Source: Enchytraeus crypticus
Taxonomy: Eukaryota > Annelida > Clitellata > Enchytraeida > Enchytraeidae
Reading direction: 5' to 3'
Assembly (NCBI GenBank): GCA_905160935.1
Contig: CAJHZI010000197.1
Coordinates: forward strand, 1,199,001-1,263,000
DNA length: 64,000 nt
This document shows, one piece after another, positions 1 through 12,702 of the stretch. Made by a program: the position numbers and the translations under genes. Below the pieces are notes generated by a model. It made no database searches. It saw nothing but the letters and a program-made list of their open reading frames with translations, and was not told the origin of the DNA. The first letter of the stretch is position 1. The number at the start of each line of letters is the position of its first letter.

Positions 1-1032
1 ATATATATATATATATATATATATGCATAAAATTTCATGAATATATACATGTACAGTGCATATATACGGCATATACATATATATATATATACATATACAT
101 ACATAAATATATATAGTACTAGGCTATATCATGCATGTATAGCAGTATACTTGAAAATAAGTACAACATTATTCCAGTTAACTTCTAATTTTATATTACT
201 TTAATCATCAAATTCCTCTCAGATATATCAATGAATTAAGTGATTTATAATAAAACTAAGCACAAAAATTATTAATGCCTTTGAACCAGTGAAAGTTGGC
301 CATACAAACATCTATATCTCTAAAGTTCTAAACCCTACACTCCTCATATAACGTCATTAAGGAACTAAAAATTAATTTATCGATTTATTTACTAGTCGCT
401 TGGAATACTATGATGTCAGCTATTTCGATGCATTTAAAAACAGTAGATTAATAAGAATATTATGAAAGAGAAAGGAGTGAGAGTTGCTTAAGATTATAAC
501 GAAAGAAGGAATAGCAATGAATAACATCTTTGTTGTTTGATAGATTTTAAAGGGTAAAGCTGAACAATTACTTATTCGATTTGACACCAGTACACAATGG
601 TGCCCCACTAGGCAATGTCCTCGTACCTATTCTCTTTCTGATTATTTACGATTATTTTTATTAACAATGAAAACTTATATAGCAGTATCATGGCCGAATT
701 CGGTCTTTGAGACTACTTTACAGAAAAGTTCAATATTAATAACAAGCTAAATAACAATTACATATAATTTTATATCTTAGTAAAAAATGTCTACACATGA
801 GTGAAACTTTATACCATTCGTCAACACTCATTCCTATCTTCATACACCAAATACTTACAATAAACATATATGCGTAGGCTATAAAGTAGGTTCATTTAGA
901 AAAACGAATCAACCACAATAAATTTTTGACACCACGACGGAAAGCTAAATAGTTAAACTCCTGTCTCAGACTATTAGGTGTCAAATTATTACAGACGTAT
1001 GCTGCAGCAGAAGTCCAGACTTGCTACCTTGT

Positions 1033-1112
<80 letters not shown>

Positions 1113-1545
1113 GGGTGAGTAAAAAAAATTATACCTGCAAAAGGTTTGAATATCTCAGGCTACTGTTAATATTTTGTATATATATATATATTTTTTTCCC
1201 CGTGTTTTTTTTTCATCACTCCCATATCTCAAGCATTTGATATTATCTCATACCTCTTCGCATACGATGATAAACTTTTTCTTTTATGAAGTCCAAACCT
1301 GACAGCGAATCCATCCAAAATAATCTTGATAACGATCGTTGGCAAAAATTGGTAAATGGATCTTGCATACAACAAATATCAGGCCATTTCTTTATTCAAA
1401 GTACGTCGTGTTGAACACAGTTGAGCTACGTCGAATTAATTCATGATAAACAACGATGCTGCTTTATATGTAAACTTTAGATATAAGCCCTTAGATATAA
1501 CGCCGAACGTTGCCACTTTAAAAAGAGATGTATAATAAAATAGTA
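1..1545. other. intergenic, AT repeats, no gene seen
   Basis: Low-complexity AT-rich DNA with AT arrays at 1-24 and about 1035-1109. No exon-like block with splice signals was recognised. Confidence 0.6.
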
Positions 1546-1860
1546 ATAATAATACATTGTATCGTCCGCTTCCTCATTCAAGGATGATGTCAGAGAAGTC
1601 CCACAGCACACATCAGTAGAGATTAATTCACTCAGACCAATCTAGAAGAGAAATGTGCAGATAAGTAGTAAGGCCCTAAATGAAAGCCGGTCCGGTGATC
1701 GAAAACGGTCAGGTTAGATAGAATACATGTATATCCACGGTTGGAAGAGATTCTTAGGATTTCCAGAGAAAGTTGAAAGGGAAGAACAAGACCGAAGACT
1801 AGTTGGTAAAAGTGTTACAGACCACTGGTGGTGCATAAGGGATTGGTTGTCTGCCCAATG
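1545..1860 (-). repeat. repeat family R, copy 1
   Basis: A run of TAA triplets followed by CCTCATTCAAGGATGATGTC and a block of about 300 bp that recurs at 52216-52520 and, partly, at 53573-53640. The triplet run suggests the 3' end of a retroelement lying on the minus strand. No ORF is recognised in it. Confidence 0.55.
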
Positions 1861-4800
1861 AGGTATGAATATTTAGAATAGAAATAAGATTGGCATCGGT
1901 GGGACGAAGTACAGGTGAGGGACGATAGAAAAGGAGAATTTTCGATAAGTAATTTTCGCCATCGTTGAATCATATCAGAGTAATTCTGTATCGTACCTAC
2001 TTCACGCTAATATATAACTTATCCGAGTAGAGCTTTATGATGATGCCTATGAATCTTTGTGCGTCTTATGCAATGGGCACTTTTTAATTTCCTTAGATTT
2101 CTAACTGTCTATGCGTCAAATTATACGTTGCTTAATTTATATTCTGGCTTAGTCATCAAATATTTAAACGCATCAAATTCTATGTTTGCACAAATTAGTT
2201 GATATGTTTTATTTTTTCGAAATATGTAAGGGGCTTTATTTCACGTCATGCGCCTTTCTAATCTTTTGATGAACTTTTGAACTCTTATGTAACGCGTGTG
2301 ATAGATAAATTAAGAAAAACAATTAGTTTGAAATTCAGACTGCATTGCAATCGCGTATATATAAAGAATAAGTCGAGTTATATATAAGTAATAAGTCGAC
2401 TTGTCTGGTTGAACTTTCATTAGTCAGCTCTATGAGAGAAAGATCTCAGTAGAAATTCATTCCCTACGTAGTTTCCAAAATGTAACATAATATTTAAATA
2501 TAGTGCTTATGCCAATATAGAGTCTTGTTGCTCATTTAGTATGCATGGACCGGCCTAATATTACATTATATTTAGTTTGGCCTACAGACCCATTTTGTAA
2601 ACACAATAATTGACATGTGTATGCAGTTTGTGCGGACCTATTGACTATGTGACTGGATATTGATTTGAGAATTGTATGCCACGACTATTGTTCGTATATT
2701 TTCAATCTTGTGTTGCTTGGCGCTAGTGAAAGAACGACAACGGCTGATTTATGAGAGCGATGTTTGGTCGCTGCGACCGTCGGTCACTGAACGAATTCCT
2801 GTTGAGAACAGAAATATGCTGCCCATCCGAGAGGATGGAGGAGAGGAACTGATTCATCGTACTGATTGATTGATCAATAGATACACTAGTCGCTTGATGT
2901 TTGGATTAATATTACATGTTAAATATTATAAGGAATCGCAAGCGTTGCTTGAGATTCCTTATAATGTTCTTATAAGGAATCATTCTTTAGAGGAGCGAGT
3001 ATGTTCTTGCAGAATGGTTAATTCTATATTATGCAGTTTAATGAATATTAGTCTAAGCGTACAAGAAATATTTAAGATTTGAAGATATTTTCAATTTAAA
3101 TTCCAGATGTATGTAAACAGATTTTAGTAAAATTTTTACTAGAAGTTTATTAATATTTTTAACGAAAATGCCTCATGCAGCTCAAGGGGATTTCGCATCT
3201 TTCCTCGTCAGTGATACTCGGAAAGTTATCACGTGTTTGTTTGGTTTCAACGTTACGACGAATATTGAGATTTCAACAGTTGCGCCTTGAAGACCATCTG
3301 ACTATAGATGGAGGCATAAATTGAGTCATGAAATGGCTGAGAAGACATCCGGGCTGCGCTTGTTGTCTCTTAACCCGAGCTCGGCTGCGATCGATAGCGT
3401 TGCGTAGGATTGAAGCTGTTGTGACTGCAGTGTATGTAGAGCCCGTAATAATATGGTCTTACCGATGAAGTCGTACAGCGAATGACCTATTCCTCCCGCA
3501 CGTACTATTATTTAAACAGTTCCCGCTGTTTACGACTCGCAGGAGTCGCCTCTCACATCCCGATCAGCTGCACCGTCCAGAGAAATCCGATTTATTTTTG
3601 TTAAACTTTTCCCGGATAGCTTCCTAAAATCAAAAGCGGCGACTGAAACTGATGCACCAACACAGTTAAGAAAATTTTATGCACAGTCAACGTTCAGTAA
3701 GAATGTAGAAATTATTGTGATTCAAAAGAAAATAGGACGTAAATTTTAGACATATAATTACAATTTTGATATAATTTTATTCGTAAATTTTATTCGCAAA
3801 ATTTAGATAAATTCATGCTACATCCGCATAGGCCTATACTTGTCAGTCGCCGTTTAGGTTTAACATTTTGCCTCGGTTATGCTTTTTACTTTTCACTATT
3901 TTCTCCTACATGATTAAAGGCAAATTTAAGATCAGCTTATAACTCGAAATCATTTTATAGATGAGCGAGGAATGAATGTTAATCCTTCATTTACTAGTTT
4001 GCGCTGGTGTATCTAATTATTAGAAGATTATATACAATTAATCCATGCAAATTTAAGTTTACATCGCAGCTTAATGGAATTTAGTAATGCTGCTTAATAA
4101 GCGTAACGTTTATTAATTGCCGACTGAAATAACTCGGATTTGAATCTTGGTCAAGAAATTCTGAGACACGAGCTCTACCAATGTAATAACTCCCAAGGTG
4201 AAATCGATCTCTTAGAATATTGGAGAAATAAGTGGATGAAGGTTGTAAGGTTTTAAAGTGTGAATGCATGAGCGCATGTCGTAAAAGGCAAGTGAGCGGG
4301 AGGTACGAAATAAATCAGGAAACTCAGAGAAGCTACAGTATGTTTTTATAAAGCTTTTACAAGAATTATACTCGAAATGATGTTATCTTTTTGTTGAGGG
4401 AGGCAATGCTCTTTATGAAATGAACGTAATAGCAGACTGTGAATATAAAAGTAGTAATCGAACTTGACATTGCGAATCTTTGGAGACAGAAAGAATTGGC
4501 TCTAATTCCTACCATAGAGAAGTTGGGGAAGCCTATTGAATTTCGGTATCTCTGAATCAAAATAGCGAATCAGAAAACATCTCAAGATAGAGAACACCAC
4601 AAATACTGGGCTCGAGAGTAAACATTGTATATGAAATACATGTATTAACTGCAGGCCTGCAGGTTAATATAAATAATAATTTTAAAGATGAATATTAAAC
4701 TGCTAGATTTATCAATGTCATGCTATAAAGCCTTTTATCATTTAGTGAATTACCCCAGTTACATTAATACCAAAATGAGAGTAATAACCATTTTCTTGTA

Positions 4801-4908
4801 AATAAATATAAGTAAATATAACAATGTTAAATTTAGAAGTATGCTATTGCTTACAGTAGGTCATTTCACGTTTACAGTATTTGTCGCTGTTTGCATTTCA
4901 TATAACTG
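1861..4908. other. intergenic, no gene recognised
   Basis: A GC-richer patch lies at about 3220-3600, and a hairpin-like inverted repeat at about 2925-2964. Open frames here lack recognisable motifs or splice context. A possible decayed tRNA-like B box lies near 4125-4180. Confidence 0.4.
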
Positions 4909-5182
4909 GAAGTCCTGGAGAGAGTTGGCACAGATAGACAGTTGATAAATGTATTAAAAAATAGAAAGAGATGGATAGGACACATTCTAAGGAAGGAAGG
5001 TCTATTAAAAGAGATCATAGAATGTAGAATGGAAGGAAAAAGAGGCAGGGGCAGGCCGAGATTAGGTATGTTAGATGATTTAAAGACCCACTCATATGTG
5101 GAAATGAAGAGGAAGGCGGAAGACAGAGAAGAGTGGAGGCGTTATGTACCATGGACCTGCCAGTAGGCAGTGCACTAAAAGA
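4909..5182 (+). mobile_element. LINE family A, short 3' copy (A1)
   Basis: Encodes [20 protein letters not shown] and [17 protein letters not shown], ending at YVPWTCQ stop, then CAGTGCACTAA. This is the reverse transcriptase C-terminus of a non-LTR element, probably RTE-like given the very short 3' UTR. It is 5' truncated at GGAAGTCCTGG, the same point as copy A2. Confidence 0.85.
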
Positions 5183-7460
5183 TAACTGTAGTGCTAATAT
5201 CGTTTAAAAGAAACGCTATAAAAAAATTCTCAGTATTTCACAGTAACCAAATCTTTGTAACGTAAAAATTATAATAAGCATAACTTTCATCAATGCGAAT
5301 TTATTGTCCATTTCATTAGTTGACTCCGAAATCACGTCATATGTATATTGAATTGACATCACATTGAGTTTTACTAGAGCCTACGACATAGGCCTATGCA
5401 TGTAGATGAGTCAATCCTGACTAGAACTGCTATGACGCTTAAGACGTGTAAGTGAGATGGTAGGAGGTGGGATTGTGTGCGCAGTGTCACATGTTGTCCA
5501 ATAAACCATCAATCCTGCGCGGCGGTCGAGCGTTATTTCCTCCGCGTGCTCTTAGCATCACCGGGCTGCGCGGTGGCGTTGCCAGTTTGTCGTGTGATAC
5601 CGCATCGTAAAGCACGGCCTGTGCTGAGAATCTCGTCTTCTAAACCTAATTCAAACAAAGCAAACATGAGCGTCAGATAATCGCCTGCTAAGCTCTAATG
5701 CATTGCTCATAGCAAAAGAAGAATAGTATTGTAGTTAGGAGTGCACGTAAGTTGATCAGTATAGGTTAAGATCAACCTTGAATGATGTAATGAAGGACAG
5801 CAAAAATTGGAACATAGGTTTTGTTCATATGAACAATTATCTGAACAGTTCTGCTGATTTGAAACCTTTAGATTCCCATATTTTGAAAGTACTGCTTGCA
5901 AAGATACGAAATTTTGGGCCTGAAATCATCTGATGTCAAGCAATATAAAGAAGCGTTAAATGATATCTTTAATGTGTTATCTTAAGCTGACCAATGCTAT
6001 TGAAATTTACCGAACTTAACCTGCAGTCAATTCTCCGAAATAAAGATAAATTTCGTTTGAATATCTATGATAACAGGAAACTAAGGAAATTTACAGATTT
6101 GCCAATATGGATAGGGTAAAATTAAAAATTAAAATAATTCAGAATACGAATAATGACGTTAACCACTACCCACGTTACTGTGTAACGTGGGTTGTGGTTG
6201 ATTTACATCACGTGATTGATCGTACAGTTCATAACTGCGATATCCTGCGTGGGGTCTGCCAAAGCAATATATATTTAGGCTTACAGTGTACTATTTGCTA
6301 AATTCGTATTCTTTTACGGTTCACTGTTGTGTATTTCAATAAACCCTCCAAAAACGTTTAATAGATTTAGCTCGACTGTTGAACACCATATACTTGCTAG
6401 CTCATTATCATGGACCAGAATTAAACCTGTATGAAAGATAACAAGCGAAGGTGCTTAACCATTCAGCCATAAAGTGGTGATCAGAGTACGGGGGTGACAG
6501 CAGAGCATATTAATGAAGTGGAAATATTCCGATTCGTAACTGAGAAGTTTTGTGACTGCTTTAGTCTAGTGAAAGCAAAATAAAACCTTCATCCCTCTGT
6601 TCTCTAGCACCATTTAATTCACTAGCCTCCTTTCGTGCTCCTCCCTAATAAATTCAACCGCTTTTGATTGATTAGTAGATTTTTTGATAATCTAACGAGT
6701 CAACAAAGTCAGAAATGGACAATATTGTATGGTAAAAAATCGCTATTTAAAGTACTTTAATAGTTTACGTAGCATTTATGAAAATCTGATCGGGCCGATA
6801 GATCAATTGACATAATTCGCAATTCTTAAATCCATCTGCCTCAGATTAAACTTGTTACTGCGGAGAAAGGCAGAAATTGTTTCTCGTTTGTGCTGTGCAT
6901 CGCATTCCCACGAGAATCGAAGGGTTTGAATTCAATGATAGTCGGGACTGGAGAATAAAGCAGCGGGAAGCGGGCGACGGGACGCGTTGTGCAGCTGCCG
7001 TGGACTCGATTCTCGCTTCTAATCAGATTACACTGCATCGCTGGTCGACTGAACGCGAGTGGATTTAGCAATGACTGAACGATTCCTTCTCTTTACGACT
7101 TGATTTACAATCCGATCAGCTCATCTAAATTCTTCAAGAATAAAATCATATATGTATATACTGAACCATATAAAATTGACCCCACAAGAAAATGCTCTTT
7201 TGAAAATTGAATTGGATTTAAAAAATTCTTAAGACAATTTTATTTAAGGCGTCAATTTTTATGGTGGAGTAAGTACATGCAATTATACCTAATATTTGTT
7301 AAATTTTAGCATTCTTATTTATTCTTTCTCAGTTATATAAATGTATATAGGGCCTTCTGTATAAGGCAATTTACGTTGTATGGACTAGACATTATCACTG
7401 GTGTATCTCCCTTCACCAGTGCAGTAAAGACTCAACACCATACGCTTGTCGTCTGGTATG
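5183..7460. other. intergenic, CpG-richer patches, no gene assigned
   Basis: 5477-5680 and 6841-7071 are richer in CG than their surroundings and open in several frames. No family is recognised. A hairpin occurs at about 6164-6197. These could be decayed repeats, unrecognised exons or regulatory DNA. Confidence 0.35.
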
Positions 7461-7642
7461 TATAAACTGATGATGAATGTAAAGCGTCCCTGAAACCGAA
7501 CTTTATCGTAATAAAGAAGTAAAGACTAAAGCTAGAATCTCATAAATTCATAACCAGTATGATGAATCAGCTTCATAGATGACTACGGGAGGGAAGGATC
7601 TTTAGGGAGCTTGAAGGTGTATTTGAGTATTTGTGCATTTGA

Positions 7643-7696
<54 letters not shown>

Positions 7697-7955
7697 TCAA
7701 ATACTCAATGTTACATATATGGTAATGTTACTCAAATGCACAAATACTCAAATACACCTTCAAGCTCCCTAAAGATCCTTCCCTCCCGTAGTCATCTATG
7801 AAGCTGATTCATCATACTGGTTATGAATTTATGAGATTCTAGCTTTAGTCTTTACTTCTTTATTACGATAAAGTTCGGTTTCAGGGACGCTTTACATTCA
7901 TCATCAGTTTATATTTATATGTAACATTACCATATATGTAACATTGAGTATTTGA

Positions 7956-7958
<3 letters not shown>
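7461..7958. repeat. nested foldback with identical 184-bp arms
   Basis: 7461-7644 is the exact reverse complement of 7730-7913 by eye. Between them lie an AT array and a second short arm (about 7693-7731), which pairs with about 7920-7958. Another AT array follows. No ORF is present. Confidence 0.9.
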
Positions 7959-8013
<55 letters not shown>

Positions 8014-9435
8014 AACATTGCTAATGTTAGCTAGATTCTAGATTGAGAAAGTAAATATTTTAGCTCGAAACGCACAAAATTTTGTTTAATATATAATGCT
8101 TAAAATAAGTTTTAAAATATCTCTAGAAAATGTTTTCAATATACATTTTCGTAGCGAAGTATTGTATTATACTTGATTGCTGTATGGCAAGCGAATGTTG
8201 GCTGCATATCTATTTCTTCAGGTTTTTAATGTCATTGCTTTAATTTAAAGTCGTATTCAAGCCCACTTTATTGTTATCCCTGAAAAAACATGAGAGTTCA
8301 TCGTATAGCATGCAGGTAGTATGTGGTAAGCAACAAAAGTCTTTTGGAAGAAGAAATCACTCCCGACTAATAAAGCTAATGGAAGTCGTGAAGATAATTT
8401 GGAAATAGAATATCGATACTTCGCGCTATTGGAAGAAAATTATCCAAAGAACTGATTGACTTGTATCATTATATTAATGGAGCGTTCAATGGAAGGAAAG
8501 CTCAATGGACTGAAAGTTTAGGACGTTATCGATCCGCTTCTATCAGACCAATCATTTCATTGACGTTGATACCAGCATTCATTGCCCTCAATTCTGAGGT
8601 ATCCTTCAAATATTGATTTACTTAGATTCCGGCTTATAATCTAAAAATAAGTTTATTTTGAGAAGTTATTTCTTTATAATAGGTCCTACTATGCGGTGAC
8701 TTAGGCCAACATTTAGCATCTTGCGATTAAGGCAAAATATTTGATGATATTTATCTAAAATATGGCAGGAAATTGTACAGCAGAGAATTTGACATTGTTT
8801 CATTTTCTGTTTACATACTGTACAAGTAGATTACGACCTTCGTATTTTTACTGTTAGCTCGTAGTATCGAGCAAGTCTTTAGTAATGTCTTACATGGCCT
8901 TACTATGCATTAATGAGCTTTAATTTTAGTGGTCGTAAAATTATAATTAGTAGACTAATTCTCAATATAGAAACTAATATTTAATTTTGTGATACTTTTG
9001 TTATATTTTGTGCTATACTGAAATACAACACCATAATTATAATTATCTATAATCTATCTAATAATCTAATTTCTCCGATAGCTATAATATTTCATAGACC
9101 ATGTAATCCTCAACTTGATTTGTGTAATCATACGTATATTAAGTCTGTAAGTTGACGTTTGTAAAATGCTGCAGGAAGACTTAGTTGTCTTCTTGATGTA
9201 GACTTAATTAATTCTTATTAAGTTGTGGTAAATTAGGGAAAATATAATAAATGCAAATATTATTATTAATTTTATCTAAGATTACTATTGTGCACACTGC
9301 GTTCAATGTCGATTATTCTTACCGAAATTCTTTACCTGTGAAATTGTATGATTACTATACGGTATGTATACAGGCCTAGTTCATGAAGGATTTCACTGTA
9401 TCGAGCTAGAATTATAGAATTTATAAATATAAGTC
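7959..9435. other. intergenic, AT array then AT-rich DNA
   Basis: An AT array with a short TG run occupies 7959-8012. The remainder shows nothing recognisable. Confidence 0.5.
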
Positions 9436-9565
9436 ATCATCATCAGTATTTTCCCTAAAATCCCAGTTTAACTAAGGTCGGGATTTGAAAATTTCGTGGA
9501 AATTTCTGGAGGCCGGGTGGTCACCAACCGAATGCACTTTCCGACGTTGGCGAATCTATACGTCC
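9436..9565 (-). mobile_element. SINE family U fragment
   Basis: Contains the CATCATCATCA run, CCCAGTTTAACTAAGGTCGG and CACCAACCGAATGC blocks shared with 49218-49523 and 54908-55111. The head end is lost. Confidence 0.6.
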
Positions 9566-10543
9566 AATATATACGTCCATGTCTTAAAGCGAATGTCCCA
9601 TTTAAGCGAATTTGTCAGAAATGGCATGGAACACGAGCATTAAGCAAATCTTCAATGAAACTGTCAATCCAAAGGTACATAACATTTTGAATTTTCAGAT
9701 ATTAAACTTCATTAAATTCTCAAAATAAGTTTTTGAAATGAGCTTCAAAGCTACAAATGCTTACTCGTTGCTTATAATATTTAATTTCTTTATTTATATT
9801 TTGCGCCAGCATTGTGCTAAATGTTTAAGCATATTTGTTTAAGTTACACCTGTACGTTGCGTATAGTATTTAATTTCTTAATTTTTATTTTTCGTCAGCT
9901 TTGTGCTACTTGTTTAAGGATATTTATTTAAGCTACACCAGTAACAAACATAATTTAAAGTACACTAATGCTAATGCTGTTATTGAGTAAAAAAGAATTG
10001 TGCAGGAATAACAATAAATCTAGTAAAGAACTTGCTCCACTAATATCTGAGCTCAGTGACGGCTTCTGAAAATTGACTCTACTTGCTTTCAGGTCGTGCA
10101 ATGTTTCAGACAAAAGGGAGAATTGAGGCTGATGGGTCAATAGAGCTGTGCCGAAACATCGAGCAATTCTATTAGACTGCGGAATTGCTTGATTCGAGCG
10201 CTGCCCTGAGACCTGAAGGCGATTTATCGACTTCAGATGAATTGAAAATGATAGAGCCGAGAATGATCTGACAGATTACATAGAACAAGTTGCATTGGTC
10301 TATAGCTTTTTGATTGTGACATGGTACAGTACAATTGTAGTCCTTAGAGTATAATTATGTAATTAGTCAGTATAACGTAAATATATAAATAAAATGCAAA
10401 ACATAGTAAATATAGCGCATAGTAGATTTGGGGCAATCCTGTAATGATATGCGGTTTCAAATGCTATATTTATATTTAAAATTGCTTTTGAATGCTATTA
10501 ATGCATGCATGGCTCAGATTTCAGTTAATAGTCGTGAACGAAA

Positions 10544-10547
<4 letters not shown>
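9566..10547. other. intergenic, no gene recognised
   Basis: AT-rich. A near-duplicate of about 80 bp (from about 9765 and again from about 9845) forms an imperfect tandem repeat. Nothing else is seen. Confidence 0.4.
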
Positions 10548-10594
<47 letters not shown>

Positions 10595-10700
10595 CAGAGA
10601 GACAGAGAGACAGAGAGACAGAGAGACAGAGAGACAGAGAGACAGAGAGACAGAGAGTGAGATAGAGAAAGAGAGAGAGAGAGAAAGAGAGGGAGAGAGA
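10548..10700. repeat. GA / GACA microsatellite
   Basis: Pure GA run, then about nine repeats of an 8-bp unit (GAGAGACA), then GA again. The Arg/Glu-rich open frame across it is an artefact of the repeat. Confidence 0.95.
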
Positions 10701-10824
10701 AAGGAAACTACAGTTTATAACTTTTCGGATTTAGAGAATTTTACATATTATAACTGTTATACTTCTGAGAAAATTGCTCAAGACTGTTGAAAACTCCAGA
10801 AGAGAAAGATATACATGTAGGGCC

Positions 10825-10828
<4 letters not shown>

Positions 10829-10897
<69 letters not shown>

Positions 10898-10975
10898 GCA
10901 TATATATATATACACATGTACAAGAATATGTAATTGGATATATAAAATATATTATATATATATATATACATATAT
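10829..10975. repeat. AT microsatellite cluster
   Basis: Long TA runs broken by short ACATGCAT-like interruptions, just upstream of LINE copy A2. Confidence 0.9.
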
Positions 10976-10984
10976 ATTTAAAAA

Positions 10985-11270
10985 AGGAAGTCCTGGAGAG
11001 AGTTGGCACAGATAGACAGTTGATAAATGTATTAAGAAATAGGAAGAAGAGATGGATAGGACACATTCTAAGGGGGGAAGGTCTATTAAAAGAGGTCATA
11101 GAAGGCAGAATGGAAGGAAAAAGAGGCAGGGCAGGCCGAGATTAGGTATGTTAGATGATTTAAAGACCCACTCATATGTGGAAATGAAGAGGAAGGCGGA
11201 AGACAGAGAAGAGTGCAGGCTTTATGTACCATGGACCTGCCAGTAGGCAGTGCACTAAGAGAGAGAGATA
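10985..11270 (+). mobile_element. LINE family A, short 3' copy (A2)
   Basis: Same segment and same 5' start as A1 (GGAAGTCCTGG). It ends GGACCTGCCAGTAGGCAGTG followed by a GA run. One frameshift interrupts the frame in the GKRGR region. It encodes the LINE C-terminal tail only. Confidence 0.85.
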
Positions 11271-11297
11271 TATATATATTTAAAATTATATATATAC

Positions 11298-11340
11298 ATT
11301 GCTTTCGAGTGAGGAAACTGACGTTAACATTAGCTTTATA
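11298..11340 (+). mobile_element. SINE family S tail fragment
   Basis: GCTTTCGAGTGAGGAAACTG followed by ACGTTAACATTAGCTTT, the 3' part of the tRNA-derived SINE seen complete at 20696-20835. Confidence 0.6.
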
Positions 11341-11529
11341 TTAGTTTGACGTTTACATTAGTTATATATATATATATATATATAAGGAGAACGAAGAGAA
11401 AGAAAGATAGCTCATTTAATTCGTTTTGGCTAATATCAGACTTTCCATTACTAGTTTAATAAGCTAACATTTTTTACTTATCTCACTGATACGGACAGAT
11501 AATCATCTCACAAGTACTTATTATTATTG

Positions 11530-11612
11530 CATCTTGTTTCAAATCTCGGGCTCTTCCCTCACAGACATCGCTTTCGAGAGAGGAAACTGCCGTTAACATC
11601 GGCTTTAAGCTT
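11530..11612 (+). mobile_element. SINE family S, 5'-truncated copy
   Basis: B-box-like GTTTCAAATC, then GACATCGCTTTCGAG and GAGGAAACTG...GTTAACAT, matching the family tail. Confidence 0.65.
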
Positions 11613-12488
11613 TTTTACGGGGCTATATTAGGGAAGGGCCGGAAGGCAGCAGGGAAGAAGATAGAGGCAACAAGATAGAAAGAAGTTCAAGGAAGAAAAC
11701 ACTAGCAGACTATCCTTATAGATCAGTTGATAACAGAAGATGGCTGGTCAGTAATTGTCTGTCAGTGCAACAATCAGTCAGAGTCCATAAACCTCTTCAG
11801 GTTGGTCAGCTGATCGCTAGGACCAGTCCTGACTTGTCTGCAGCAGCAGCGTGCGGCTAATTGCGTTCATTAATTTTTTTATCTCCCAGCTATCACGTGC
11901 TGTCTCACGTGTCGCTCCAGTGCCCGCTAAATGTATCTAATTACGAATCCTTTCATAATGGAGATGGGCACTGTAGTACTTTGTTAGTCTATTTCTATTT
12001 GTAATAAAAATAATAGTATTATATTAGAGGAGGTTTTTATAAAGTTTTAAATATATAGATGGTCCCTTCTATCATCATGAGTCAGAGTTGAATAGATAAG
12101 AAAAGTGGAAGGAATCAGCATACTAATGAATATTAATGAGGCAGATAAAGGAGTTAGAAGATGTGGAAGTATTTGATTGGCTGCAAAGAGAAGCGATTAG
12201 CGTTGCAAAAAGGTAAGGGAAACAAATAAGCAATGGTAGCGTTGTTTTGAGTTAGTCTATGTCTGAGAGTCCCATGAGTGAGGTTGTGAACTGAAAATGA
12301 AGATGAAATAACTGAGACTGAGACCTGCAAAGGAAGCGAGGAACGGAAGAGTGGAGTAGGAAGCATGGATTAGGAGTCAGGGATAGAGAAGAGATCAGTG
12401 GTGGATCGCTGAGATGGATTTTGAGGATTGATAGAGAGAGAGAAAAAAAATAAAGAAAACAAGAGAGAACAGCAGTCTAGAATTAAGT
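11613..12488. other. intergenic, two CACGTG sites
   Basis: Moderately GC-rich. Two CACGTG E-box palindromes lie at 11894-11899 and 11906-11911, 2.4 kb upstream of the carbonic anhydrase start. Function unknown. Confidence 0.25.
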
Positions 12489-12702
12489 CTAAATAATTTT
12501 ATTAGAAATGAACTACTATCTCTGCAGTGTATTGACTATATTAAAACTTCTTCACATTTAGTATCCAATTGGTGTGTTGATTACTTCCAAGTAATATTAC
12601 TTTGAAATAATCAACACACCAATTGGATACTAAATGTGAAGAAGTTTTAATATAGTCAATACACTGCAGAGACAGTAGTTCATTTCTAATAAAATTATTT
12701 AG
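12489..12702. repeat. foldback with about 95-bp arms
   Basis: 12489-12583 and 12608-12702 are reverse complements with about one mismatch seen, around a 24-nt spacer. No coding content. Confidence 0.85.

Noticed and set aside
6877..7071. Overlapping open frames on both strands as an exon
   Set aside because: Local GC richness keeps several frames open; no frame shows known motifs and no acceptor/donor pair was convincing.
10428..10790. Arg/Glu-rich 120-residue protein
   Set aside because: It is the translation of a GA/GACA microsatellite.
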